Positions 17,762 to 26,375 of a stretch of DNA of 64,000 nt are shown piece by piece. How positions within the stretch are numbered: the stretch's first letter is position 1; every line of letters begins with the position of its first letter. The notes below the pieces were generated by a model that was given only the letters and a program-made list of their open reading frames with translations, was not told the origin of the DNA and ran no database searches. Origin of the DNA: Paenibacillus oenotherae (GTDB taxonomy: Bacteria > Bacillota > Bacilli > Paenibacillales > Paenibacillaceae); assembly GCF_019443105.1 (NCBI RefSeq), contig NZ_JAHZIJ010000004.1, positions 186,001-250,000 on the forward strand, in the 5' to 3' direction. A program made the position numbers and the translations under genes.

Positions 17762-19895
17762 CTACAATACAAGGAAGCGATACATAGAATATCGACCCCG
17801 TCTTGCCGTCGCTCTCCGCTCGAACCGTCCCTCCATGCGCTTGTACGATTTCCCTGCAAATCGCCAGCCCGAGCCCGCTGCCCTCTACGCCCTTCTCCAC
17901 GCCCGGTCGATCATACTTGTAATTGCGATTGAAAATTTGCTCAAGCTGATCTGGAGGAATACCCGTGCCAGAATCTTGTACGCTAATGATCGCATAGCGG
18001 GTATCATTCACCTTGTCCACAGCTAGCGCAATACGCAACAGCCCCTCCCTAGAGGTGAACTTCATCGCGTTCGACACTAGATTAAACAAAGCCTGCTCTA
18101 ATCTTTGCGCATCCATCTCGACAACAGGCAAGCCAGGTCGTTGATCTTCCGCATCTCCGATATCCAGCATGAAATCCAATCCTGCGTCACGCACGACCAG
18201 CTCATATTGTTCAAAAAAACCACGCAAGAAGGGAATCACATAAACCGGCTCCATTCGGTACGAGACTTGTCCCGTCTCCAAAAGCGACAAGAAGGACAAC
18301 TCCTCGATCATGCGATTAATCCTTATCGTGTTATCTCGGATATACTTCAGGTACTGTTCATTACGTTCCGGCTTGACCCGGTCCTGCACAGCTTCTACAT
18401 AACCAAGCATGCTGGACAGCGGCATACGCAGATCATGTGTAATATAGGCAAGGAGCTTCTTCCTCCCTTGCTCGGAGTGAAGCAACCGGTCATACGAAGT
18501 GCGGAGATCATCGTGAGCTGCGGATAAGGCCTGTGTGCGTTCCTGCACGGTCCTCTCCAAATTCATATTCATTTCGGTCAGCTTGTTGTTAGCGTCCTGC
18601 AGCTCGCGTGCAATCCTTTCCTCGTTCGATGCCGCCCTCGTAAATCTTGAAGAGAGCAGAATCATCTGTGCGATCGTAAATACCAACAGACCAAGCGGAG
18701 ATGTATCTCCAATCAGCGACCATTCGTTGTAATATAAAAAATCGTTGATAACCGTAACTAAAGTAACCACCGACACCAACAGGAAGATCAGCGCTCCCTC
18801 TTTACGCCGCACAGCCGCTTGGACCAGCCCAACCATCAGATACACCATGTGCAGAACAACGATCACGCCGATCATCAGTAACATTTTTGAATATATTAGT
18901 GCAGGGGTTACCACAACAGCTAGACATAGTGCGCCGGTTGCGATCCGGGTGCCAAGACGAAACCATCGCGACACATAATTCGGGAAGATGCAATCAAAAT
19001 ACATTGTGACGATATAACCACTGATGCAAAGAATCAGATACTCGATCTTGAACTGCAATTCCCACGGAAAATGAGGAAACAATTGTGTAATCATGAGCTC
19101 GCCGACCAGCAATGATCGGATTCCGAACAACACGGTGAACAGTCCAAAATACAACGGCGCCCTGCCCTTGCGTCGCTGCACGAACAACAGCAGATTATAC
19201 ACGCCAATCACCAGCAGGCTTGCAGTTATGAACATCTCTGAGGCAACTCTCACATTGGTCCTGACTGTTAACACGTCACTGCCACCCAGCTCTATATACT
19301 TGGTGATGCCGCCTCGCTTATGATGGAAGTTCGCTACCTGCATAACCAGCTCTACTGTGTTGTTCTCAGGCTGGAAGAACACCAGCTTCGTTGACAGATG
19401 CGGTGTCGCGCCACTCTTCTCCTGACCAACCACACCGACTTCGGCCAGCAGTTCTCCATTAACCCATAATTTATACGCATGATAAATGGTAGGCAGCCGC
19501 AGAGCAAGTCGCTCATTCCTATCCTGCTCGCTAAGCTCAATGACCAGCCGAAAGGTTGCAAAGCCTGTACCGTTCAGCTGCTGACCATCTAACCGATAGC
19601 CTAGCCAGGAGCTCGGGATGCTGATCCAGCGGTCATTATTTCCGTCCCTTGCAGAACGAATCTGTATGTCCTCAGGCGACAGCAGCTCTTGCCAGTAAAA
19701 CGCCCACTCCCCTTTTAACTTTAGCGGATTCTCACTGACATGAACCTGTGTTAAATCCAGAATGCCTTCTTCACTTTGGATCTTAGGGGAGTCCGGTGCA
19801 TAGATGACGGCATAGCTTGCAACCAAACCAACAACAACGGCAGCAGCTATATGAAGCAAGATCGTACGAGAACCGAATCGGAAAATACCCCTCAT
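17748..19895 (-). CDS. Sensor histidine kinase with 7TM-DISM receptor module
   Basis: 715 residues. One N-terminal membrane segment (about 12-31) is followed by an extracellular beta-sandwich (about 45-215; GEWAFYW, WISIPSSW and LWVNGELLAEVG). This is the ligand-binding part usual in 7TMR-DISM proteins, often carbohydrate-related. Seven hydrophobic segments span about 222-420 and a coiled coil about 425-475. Then come HisKA (LLAYITHDLRMPLSSMLGYV) and the ATPase domain (ALFNLVSNAMKFTSREG, DSGTGIPPDQLEQIF, GSGLGLAICREIV). It overlaps its partner regulator by 14 bases. Ligand unknown. Confidence 0.88.
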   Translation of the reverse strand: MRGIFRFGSRTILLHIAAAVVVGLVASYAVIYAPDSPKIQSEEGILDLTQVHVSENPLKLKGEWAFYWQELLSPEDIQIRSARDGNNDRWISIPSSWLGYRLDGQQLNGTGFATFRLVIELSEQDRNERLALRLPTIYHAYKLWVNGELLAEVGVVGQEKSGATPHLSTKLVFFQPENNTVELVMQVANFHHKRGGITKYIELGGSDVLTVRTNVRVASEMFITASLLVIGVYNLLLFVQRRKGRAPLYFGLFTVLFGIRSLLVGELMITQLFPHFPWELQFKIEYLILCISGYIVTMYFDCIFPNYVSRWFRLGTRIATGALCLAVVVTPALIYSKMLLMIGVIVVLHMVYLMVGLVQAAVRRKEGALIFLLVSVVTLVTVINDFLYYNEWSLIGDTSPLGLLVFTIAQMILLSSRFTRAASNEERIARELQDANNKLTEMNMNLERTVQERTQALSAAHDDLRTSYDRLLHSEQGRKKLLAYITHDLRMPLSSMLGYVEAVQDRVKPERNEQYLKYIRDNTIRINRMIEELSFLSLLETGQVSYRMEPVYVIPFLRGFFEQYELVVRDAGLDFMLDIGDAEDQRPGLPVVEMDAQRLEQALFNLVSNAMKFTSREGLLRIALAVDKVNDTRYAIISVQDSGTGIPPDQLEQIFNRNYKYDRPGVEKGVEGSGLGLAICREIVQAHGGTVRAESDGKTGSIFYVSLPCIVDEGR

Positions 19896-20036
19896 TATGA
19901 ACCCAACCCCAATCTACAAGAGCGCAATGAGCACGTTGATTATCCAAATAATATCATCATTAAAGGAAAATGTACCCTGCAAATATCTGCTAGGCGTTGA
20001 ACACAAACATCACAATAAGGTCTTTTTTTGAACGTA

Positions 20037-20063
20037 AGAAAAACCATCCACCCCCGGACGGTT
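20037..20063 (-). terminator. Intrinsic terminator upstream of the 7TM-DISM kinase gene
   Basis: On the minus strand AACCGTCC pairs with GGATGGTT and runs into TTTCTT. It would stop transcripts arriving from the module copy B side. The rest of 19896-20204 holds no gene I can support. Confidence 0.55.
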
Positions 20064-20247
20064 CATTAACGTGTAAACCCAAGTTTTAAACATGAAGAAG
20101 GGAACGGGTTACGAAGCAGACTCACCGATCACAGCGGTAGATTCAGACGCCGTTCTCTTACCCCACAATGTGGCGTCTTGCTTCGAGGGAGTGCATCTTG
20201 CTTGGCATATACCTGTCAGCGAGTATATGTTCGTACTTCCATACAAT

Positions 20248-20283
20248 GAAAGAAAGAACAACTCATAAAATGCAGCTGTTCTT
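20248..20283 (-). terminator. Intrinsic terminator of the Rpn gene, copy B
   Basis: AAGAACAGC pairs with GTTGTTCTT on the minus strand, followed by TCTTTC. It is equivalent to the hairpin at 4253-4288. Confidence 0.65.
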
Positions 20284-20380
20284 CTCATTTGAAATATCTT
20301 TTTTCAACCTGTTCGACCCAATCAGGAATCCAATCCACACGATGTGAAGCAAATTGTTTTTCTAAAGCTGGAGTCTGCCA

Positions 20381-21241
20381 TCAGTTTATGGGTTGCAGCG
20401 CCTTGATTTCTTCTATAGACAGCCCGGTTGCTTCCGCAATGGTTTGCAGATCTACGCCCCTGTTCAAGAGCTTGGCGGCAATTTCAGTGCTTGTCTCCAC
20501 TTTGGCCCCTTCAATACGCGACTTCTCATCGCTCAGCGCCTTCATCCGGGCATCATAAGCCATTCGCGCTGCCGCATCCTGACTTAAAAACTCCAACGTG
20601 TCCATCGCTTTTTTCAGCATCGGCTCTTTCATGGTTAACACCTCCCAATTTGATTTATTTACTCCCTTCAAAAATAGCAGCCAGTTTACCAAACCGCCTT
20701 CCTCCAACTCTGCCGCATATTCATTCAGCTTCGTCAGCTCAATCACATGAATCTCAATATCGTCCAAGAGCGGAATGCCGGTGTGATCCTCACGCAAATG
20801 AAAAACACTGTGATAGCGATTGTTGGGCAGACAGGAGTAGTTCAGGATATTGATGGTCACGCACTTCTTTAATATATTGTAATTGCTGCCCTTTGGAATC
20901 TGATGGTAGTACATCTCAGACCAGTAAAACAGCGTTCGTTTTTCCATATGGTACGGGTTAAAGAGCTGCATCTCGATATTCAGCAACTCTCCCTTAGAGG
21001 TCTTGGCCTTGATGTCCATAATGGATTGCTTGTCATCAGGACTATCCGCTTCTGTATATGGGTTGAGCAAGACAATCTCCGTCAAGGGTGACTCGCCTGC
21101 GTCCCGAAAAGTGCTGTTCAAAAACGCTAGCAGTACATCCTTATTATGCTCACTGCCAAAAATACGCTTAAAGATGACATCGACACGCGGATCAAGCAAT
21201 TCCAACATGAGCATCTCACTCCATTCCTTCACTACTTTCAT
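20381..21241 (-). CDS. Rpn-family recombination-promoting nuclease, copy B
   Basis: 286 residues and nearly identical to copy A (4385-5281), with the same active-site pattern MDIKAKTSKGELLNIEMQ and the same flanking DNA on both sides. The main difference is the absence of 12 residues of the AEAR repeat (it reads EGAKVETSTEI where copy A has EGAKAEARAEAR...), consistent with loss of repeat units. Otherwise only a few substitutions are seen, all conservative in the parts I compared, so both copies appear to be intact and possibly active. Downstream, on the same strand after the stop, a short open stretch (TPALEKQFASHRVDW...) is not shared by copy A. Confidence 0.85.
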   Translation of the reverse strand: MKVVKEWSEMLMLELLDPRVDVIFKRIFGSEHNKDVLLAFLNSTFRDAGESPLTEIVLLNPYTEADSPDDKQSIMDIKAKTSKGELLNIEMQLFNPYHMEKRTLFYWSEMYYHQIPKGSNYNILKKCVTINILNYSCLPNNRYHSVFHLREDHTGIPLLDDIEIHVIELTKLNEYAAELEEGGLVNWLLFLKGVNKSNWEVLTMKEPMLKKAMDTLEFLSQDAAARMAYDARMKALSDEKSRIEGAKVETSTEIAAKLLNRGVDLQTIAEATGLSIEEIKALQPIN

Positions 21242-21629
21242 TATAGCATTTCCTTACACTTTGATGAATAGCAGGAATCCCCTCGTTGTATTCCTATTAC
21301 TTACTCCTCATGTATTGAGCACTTAATATTGACGTAAGATTAGGAATGGCTAATGACCAACCGGCACCCCTCTTATCGTGAAATAAGGTTATCCTGCACG
21401 CCGATAAGCACATGCGGGATAACCTTAAGTTAGCGAATAGAAATCCATTAGCGGTTCAGGCCCGCTTGATTGAAGTGCTGCTCAAGCAAGAACTCAATAT
21501 TTAGCCTTCGGCAGAGCTAGCCGAATGGTACGGTCAATTGTAGCTTGGATCGACAGATTCGACACAGTCGTCCGGGCAGAAAGTATAAAGAGAGCGCCCG
21601 GCAACGGGTGCTCTCTTTATACTAGACCC

Positions 21630-22040
21630 TTAGGGAGCCACGGAAACCTCTGGCACCATAATAGGATTCTGCTCCATTGTGGTAAACGAAGACAGTGTCA
21701 TAGCGACGATCGCAAAAGATGGCCCCGCCGAGCTTTCTAATATTATCGGGTGTTTCCACCCAGCTAGACGTTTCAAATCGAAGCTTCCAAGCTTCTGCAG
21801 CTCCCAGTATTGATCTTCTGTCAGAAGATCAATACCCATGGCAGCTGCCATTTCTACCGCATTATTTTGCGGCTTATGTTCTTTCCGTGACTCCAGCGCT
21901 TCACGGTCGTAACATACACTTCTGCGACCTTTAGGGCTTTCCGCTGAACAATCGCAAAAAATGTATTCGTCCGTCTTATTGTCATGACCAACAACATCCG
22001 GTTCACCGCCAGTCCCCTCCATTTCATGAAGCGACCACAT
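21630..22040 (-). pseudogene. DUF4256 gene, copy B: truncated at its 5' end and frameshifted
   Basis: Residues EMEGTGGEPDVVG through LQKLGSFDLK match the intact copy at 6008-6586. Then a one-base loss in a T-run (TTTT in copy A near 6158, TTT in copy B near 21773) changes the frame, and the last 50 residues are missense. The first 60 codons are missing because the module ends within the gene. It can make only a defective fragment. Confidence 0.8.
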
Positions 22041-22059
22041 GCCTTGTATCCTTATACTG

Positions 22060-22686
22060 TCATTGGATTGAACTCATTAGCTCGTGGAAGTATTTAGGTT
22101 CATGAGTTTTATTAAGACGATACCAAGCGTCTAATGTTTTGGGAGAAAATACATCTAGCGCTTTTAAAACATGAACAGAAAATTCTAATGGAGCTACTCC
22201 GGATGCAGTGATCAATTCCCCATCGGTAACAGCAGATTCCACTTTGTAATATTCTTCGCCCGTGTAAGAATGGCAGATCATTTTAAGGTAGGCCAAATCA
22301 TTGCTTGTGTGCCAACGTGAATCTAACAATCCTGCTTGAGCAAGTCCTAAGGTAGCACCGCAAATTGCTCCAACGACTATCCCTTCCTTTAAACACATCT
22401 CGGCCATTTTTAATATGGGTACGTGAACAGCTTCTGTCCATGTATTTCCACCAGGCAAAATCAGTGCATCTACGCTTTTAATGCTGCACTCATCCACTTT
22501 GATGTCAGGCATTATTTTCAATCCGCCCATTGTAGTTACTGGAGTCTTTTCTATCCCAACGGTGACTATTTTGGCAGGAGCCAGCCCCTGTCTGAAGTAT
22601 CTTCCAGAGTTCAGTTCGGCGGCTAAATAACCTATTTCCCAATCGGACATGGTATCAAACACATAAAGATATACGGTATTATTCAT
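22060..22686 (-). CDS. DJ-1/PfpI-family (type 1 glutamine amidotransferase-like) protein
   Basis: 208 residues from the ATG at 22686 (GAGGAG upstream; a longer frame to 22725 lacks a site). The fold is shown by the N-terminal strand VYLYVFDTMSDWEIG, by DALILPGGNTW, and by the nucleophile elbow GAICGATLGLAQAG, with Cys as the probable reactive residue, followed by a His/Asn stretch (RWHTSND). Members act as chaperone-like enzymes, deglycases or proteases; the reaction here cannot be stated. Right of it, a terminator separates it from the WYL regulator gene, which may be its controller by position. Confidence 0.8.
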   Translation of the reverse strand: MNNTVYLYVFDTMSDWEIGYLAAELNSGRYFRQGLAPAKIVTVGIEKTPVTTMGGLKIMPDIKVDECSIKSVDALILPGGNTWTEAVHVPILKMAEMCLKEGIVVGAICGATLGLAQAGLLDSRWHTSNDLAYLKMICHSYTGEEYYKVESAVTDGELITASGVAPLEFSVHVLKALDVFSPKTLDAWYRLNKTHEPKYFHELMSSIQ

Positions 22687-22756
22687 TTCTAAGTGCTCCT
22701 CATCAGGTTTATTAGGTAACAGCAACCATTCATCTGTAATGAGTGGTTATCCTTAT

Positions 22757-22791
22757 AATAAAACAACCTCACTGACAAATGCTGTCAGTGA
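22757..22791 (-). terminator. Intrinsic terminator of the WYL regulator gene
   Basis: TCACTGACA pairs perfectly with TGTCAGTGA (22769-22777 and 22783-22791). On the minus strand it is followed by GGTTGTTTTATT. Confidence 0.75.
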
Positions 22792-22796
22792 AGCTG

Positions 22797-23759
22797 TTAA
22801 ACTTGATAATATTCCATTAACTCTGAAGCAACCGCCACAAGTTTATTCTTTAGATTCTGTGGCTCTATAACTCGAATGGATTTCCCATAAGGAAGAATGA
22901 TTAACGGAACATGTGTATACAGTGCTTCTTCCTCAAGTAAAAAAATGGCTTGCGTCGATGTCCGCTCCTGCAAATGATGCTCCAAAAACCAATGTATGCA
23001 TAGATCATCCAACGCCTCTGCCTTGCCACTAATAATTAAAGAAATGTATCCGGATTTACCTGCTGCATCTGGTAACAGATTATTCATAAAAAAAGTACGC
23101 GCTGAAAATTCATTGGGACGCCTAAATGAGAATGGCTTGCGTGTGATGCTCAGAATTCGTTCTACCCGAAAGCTGCGGATCTCATTCCGCAGGTGGCAGA
23201 ATGCAATGGTGTACCACTTATTGTTCCAATTAACCACGCCATAGGGGTCTATTACCCTATTGGGGGACTGCTCTTCATGACTGTTACGATAAGAAATTTC
23301 TACAGACCATTCATTTGCTACAGCGTGCTCCAATTCCTGCAATACCGGCTGTACAGCGGGGTATCCCCTGCGGTTTATTACTTCAAATCCGGCTAAATGA
23401 TGGCTTAGTAACCTTTCCTGCTCCTGATTCGAATACATTTTCAACTTGGATGTTGCATTCTCTAGTGCCTCACTCAAAGGATACCCGGCTTCTTTTGCAA
23501 ATAGGGCAGCATGAAGCAGTGTCTTTTTTTCATCCATACTAAATAACAGAGGAGATTTGATAAAATTGTGCAGCAAGCTATACCCGCCATTGTGCCCGGT
23601 GTCGGATATGATAGGGACGCCACTGGCACATAATGCATCCATATACCGATAAACTGTTCTTATATTTATCTCCAATTTTTCCGATATTTGCTTCGCAGTC
23701 AATTTCTCTTCCGAATTCAACATCCATAGAATGGTTAGCATATTATCATTTTTTGGCAT
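22797..23759 (-). CDS. YafY-type transcriptional regulator with HTH and WYL domains
   Basis: 320 residues from the ATG at 23759 (AGGTGAGG upstream; a GTG nine codons earlier overlaps that site). An N-terminal winged helix-turn-helix (LTAKQISEKLEINIRTVYRYMDAL, about 20-60) is followed by a linker and a WYL domain (about 140-225). The WYL domain reads VVNWNNKWYTIAFCHLRNEIRSFRVERI, the sequence variant of the W-Y-L signature. A C-terminal WCX-like extension ends the protein. WYL domains sense nucleic acid or small ligands. It may control the DJ-1-type gene downstream or itself; no operator is apparent. Confidence 0.85.
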   Translation of the reverse strand: MPKNDNMLTILWMLNSEEKLTAKQISEKLEINIRTVYRYMDALCASGVPIISDTGHNGGYSLLHNFIKSPLLFSMDEKKTLLHAALFAKEAGYPLSEALENATSKLKMYSNQEQERLLSHHLAGFEVINRRGYPAVQPVLQELEHAVANEWSVEISYRNSHEEQSPNRVIDPYGVVNWNNKWYTIAFCHLRNEIRSFRVERILSITRKPFSFRRPNEFSARTFFMNNLLPDAAGKSGYISLIISGKAEALDDLCIHWFLEHHLQERTSTQAIFLLEEEALYTHVPLIILPYGKSIRVIEPQNLKNKLVAVASELMEYYQV

Positions 23760-23855
23760 AACATAACCCTCACCTTTGATTAACACTATAATTAAATTCT
23801 AACAAACACTTTAAGTGTTTGCTAATCAACTGTATTCCTTTATTCTAAGCCTATG

Positions 23856-24680
23856 CTAGCGTTTCAACCGAATAAAAGGAGCGTCCACTTTATCATTTAA
23901 TAATTCTTGATATGCACTAACTTTTCTAAACGTATTTCCCATCATATCTCTATTTCGATAGTTTCTTAATTCCTCTAAATCAAATTTGGCTAGATAGAGA
24001 CCTTCTGTCACATTATCCGCTAACATAATTGTATTCTTTACCGATTTCCCATTCATATCCCAAACGATTGGACTAAATGCACATGAACATCCAGCATCTT
24101 CACCAGGTGGGTTTGCCATTACAATACCAACCATATTCTCATATGCTCTTGTCGAAAGAACTTGCAATCGAGGTTCCATGCACCCGCAATCATTAGGAAC
24201 CAATATTATTTCAGCACCTTTTAACATCAATAATCTTGCACTTTCCGGGTACTCCCTGTCGTAACAAATCATGATACCGATCTTCACACCATCAAAATCG
24301 CATACTTTAAATTCGGTTCCGCTCTCTAATATACGTTCAGCAGCGAAATCACAAGTATGGACTTTACTATACTTTAATAATATCTCTCCGTTCCGATCAA
24401 TGACAAACGCCGAATTTTGTGGGCGTTTTATTCCTTTTGTAAAGCTTGTTATAACAATTCCAATCGATAATTCTCTTGCAATATCTTGAAAAGATTTTAG
24501 CCAAGGACTGTTATCGTCAATTGCAGCATCATACCACGCTCTAAAATCCGGATGATTCTCTATCTCGTGTGACGGCAAATTTGTTTCTACAATATCAGGA
24601 AAGGCATAACCGGTTATCCAGCATTCGGGAAACAAAACCATATCTGCTCCACGATCTTTCGCTTCTTTAACATACGCCAA
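23856..24680 (-). CDS. Carbon-nitrogen hydrolase (nitrilase superfamily), start region doubtful
   Basis: The Glu-Lys-Cys triad is present: E19 in VLFPECWITGY, K in LLKYSKVHTCDF, and Cys in GIMICYDREYPES. The substrate (amide, carbamoyl or nitrile) is not predictable. The only canonical start in frame is TTG at 24680, giving 274 residues, which leaves out the family's first beta strand. That strand is in fact encoded just upstream (VRTATVQCN, 24681-24760), but no ATG, GTG or TTG precedes it before a stop near 24795. The gene may use a rare start such as ATT, or its 5' end may have been lost by rearrangement. The upstream region is shared with a divergent XRE regulator gene. Confidence 0.7.
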   Translation of the reverse strand: MAYVKEAKDRGADMVLFPECWITGYAFPDIVETNLPSHEIENHPDFRAWYDAAIDDNSPWLKSFQDIARELSIGIVITSFTKGIKRPQNSAFVIDRNGEILLKYSKVHTCDFAAERILESGTEFKVCDFDGVKIGIMICYDREYPESARLLMLKGAEIILVPNDCGCMEPRLQVLSTRAYENMVGIVMANPPGEDAGCSCAFSPIVWDMNGKSVKNTIMLADNVTEGLYLAKFDLEELRNYRNRDMMGNTFRKVSAYQELLNDKVDAPFIRLKR

Positions 24681-24812
24681 TCCAATTCTTGTGTTTAACT
24701 CTGGATCAGGAATACTACAATTACATTGAACAGTTGCTGTACGAACTCTACGGAGCGTTGATTGTAAGAGGCAAATATACTTGATATTCTAAATTTACAG
24801 GAGGTGGACAAT

Positions 24813-25424
24813 ATGGATTGCATCAAGGTGGGACGGCTGATTCAGAGTCTTCGTAAAGAGAAAAGAATGACTCAAAAAGAATTAGCCCATCTTATGAATA
24901 TTAGTGATAAGACGATTTCCAAGTGGGAGCGCGGTTTAGGATGCCCGGACGTGTCCTTGCTTGGCGAGCTATCCAACATATTAGGAGTAAATATCGAGAA
25001 GATTCTATCCGGAGATCTAAATCCGAATGAGCAGGACGGAGGAAATATGAAGAACGTGAAATTTTACGCGTGTCAAAGCTGTGGCAATGTTATGACCAGT
25101 ACAGGGGTAACGAGCATTTCATGCTGCGGCAGGGTACTGGAGCCGCTGCTGCCCCAATCGGAGAACGATGAGCACGAAATAACCGTTGACGAAATTGAAG
25201 AGGATTACTTTGTTACCATTACGCATGAGATGAGCAGAGACCATTACATCTCTTTTGTAGCCTACGTTTCGTATGACAGGGTGATGCTCATCAAATTGTA
25301 CCCGGAACAACTCGCAGAAGTACGCTTCCCAATCATGTACGGCGGAACGTTGTATGCGTATTGCAACCAACATGGACTATGGAAATATGAGAAAAAGAAA
25401 TCAGATTCAAGGAGGGTCATCTGA
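24813..25424 (+). CDS. XRE-family regulator with a C-terminal metal-binding-like domain
   Basis: 203 residues from the ATG at 24813 with a perfect AGGAGGTGG site (a GTG at 24804 lies within it). The N-terminal HTH (about 5-62) reads RLIQSLRKEKRMTQKELAHLMNISDKTISKWERGLG. A linker leads to a region with four cysteines (FYACQSCGNVMT...SISCCGRVLEPL) like a rubredoxin-type zinc knuckle. The final part, VTITHEMSRDHYISFVAYVSYDRVML, recalls the desulfoferrodoxin-like fold in this HTH family. It may sense metal or redox state. The isochorismatase-like gene starts one base after its stop, so the two are co-translated. Confidence 0.8.
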   Translation: MDCIKVGRLIQSLRKEKRMTQKELAHLMNISDKTISKWERGLGCPDVSLLGELSNILGVNIEKILSGDLNPNEQDGGNMKNVKFYACQSCGNVMTSTGVTSISCCGRVLEPLLPQSENDEHEITVDEIEEDYFVTITHEMSRDHYISFVAYVSYDRVMLIKLYPEQLAEVRFPIMYGGTLYAYCNQHGLWKYEKKKSDSRRVI

Positions 25425-25425
25425 G

Positions 25426-25956
25426 ATGACAAAGGCGCTACTAATTATTGACATGCAGGTTATGCCATTTATATGGAAGGACTATGGCGGGAAACCTCTT
25501 TACCAGGAAGAGAAACTGCTAGAAAATACTAAGCAATTAATCGATAAAGCTCGAAAGGCAAATTCACCCGTATTCTACGTCATGTTTACTGAGCCGCAGG
25601 GTTCCCTAAGATCGGAGAATCAGCCGCTATGGCAAGTACATGAACAGATCGCTCCCCTTGCACATGATCCTATCATTATTAAATATTACGCGGATTCGTT
25701 TCTAGATACCGAGCTCAATCACCAGCTGCGTGATCAAGGTATTGACACTCTAGTCATATGCGGCGTACAAACCGAATATTGCGTGGACACAACGGTGAAA
25801 AGTGCTTATTCGCACGGCTACAAGGTAGAATTGGCAGAGAATTGCCACAGCACTTATGATTCAGATCATTTAACCGCAGAACAAATCATCAACCATCATA
25901 ATAGCATTCTAACCCAATTTGCTACAATGGTTCGCACGAGCGAAGTCCAGTTTTAG
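25426..25956 (+). CDS. Isochorismatase-family cysteine hydrolase
   Basis: 176 residues. The cysteine-hydrolase triad is visible: D9 in LLIIDMQ, K in PIIIKYYADSF, and Cys in CGVQTEYCVDTT, with the adjacent cis-peptide GV segment. These enzymes remove amide or vinyl-ether groups (nicotinamidase, isochorismatase and others); the substrate is unknown. The ATG begins one base after the stop of the XRE regulator, with GGAGG 11 bases upstream inside that gene. The pair forms a two-gene operon closed by a terminator at 26042-26067. Confidence 0.85.
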   Translation: MTKALLIIDMQVMPFIWKDYGGKPLYQEEKLLENTKQLIDKARKANSPVFYVMFTEPQGSLRSENQPLWQVHEQIAPLAHDPIIIKYYADSFLDTELNHQLRDQGIDTLVICGVQTEYCVDTTVKSAYSHGYKVELAENCHSTYDSDHLTAEQIINHHNSILTQFATMVRTSEVQF

Positions 25957-26041
25957 AATGCAACTTCTCCTCTTATATAGAACGACTATTAGCAGAGCAA
26001 GCACTTGTTGTTACGGAAAACGGTAGTTTATCGGGTAGAAG

Positions 26042-26067
26042 AAAAAGAGGGACAGCCCCTCTTTTTT
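26042..26067 (+). terminator. Intrinsic terminator after the isochorismatase-like gene
   Basis: AAAAAGAGGG pairs with CCCCTCTTTTTT around a 3-4 base loop; the right arm ends in the T-run. Confidence 0.8.
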
Positions 26068-26375
26068 ATTATATTCTCCAATACATCTCAAACATTAGTC
26101 GTTTCTGAACGGGTGCGGTACAGCCCCCTGCTTCGAGGGGCAGAGCTCGAATATGTCATATTCCAGCAATGGCTCGATCTCAAATACATCAAAGTAGGAT
26201 CACCAGCCAGTCGGAGCAACTCTTCCTTACGGATTGGGCTTCCGTTCAGCGTCAATACACGATCCTTCAGTTGATAACGACTGTGTCCATCTCTTGTTGT
26301 TCGTAATGCCAAAAAACCGCGCAAAAAAGAGCCCTCTTGATGAAAAGCCGCCTCTCTTGAGCAAATGAGTTATTC
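26068..26375. other. Intergenic region with an unassigned minus-strand open stretch
   Basis: A minus-strand frame (26088-26324) contains GHSRYQLKDRVLTLNGSPIRKEELLRLAGDP, which reads like real protein. It has no ribosome site and its last third is low quality. I cannot assign it; a degraded gene is likely. The neighbouring AlkX-like gene on the same strand starts upstream and ends at 26376. Confidence 0.3.

Larger units (their letters stand above)
20204..22036. repeat. Mosaic repeat module, copy B
   Basis: Matches copy A (4207-6428) but is shorter for two reasons. The Rpn gene lacks 36 bases of AEAR repeats. The HK/BTAD relic has lost about 350 bases between GAAGTGCTG and GAAGCGCTG, two near-identical 9-mers in copy A at about 5511 and 5858. 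A segment after the Rpn stop (about 20290-20360) differs from copy A. The right boundary falls inside the DUF4256 gene at CATGAAGCGACCA, where the sequence changes to the region upstream of the DJ-1-type gene. Confidence 0.75.

Noticed and set aside
20092-20268. Plus-strand 58-codon frame (MKKGTGYEADSPITAVDSDA...) running into module copy B.
   Set aside because: Only its last third is shared with copy A, where it has no start, and it overlaps the Rpn terminator; probably chance.
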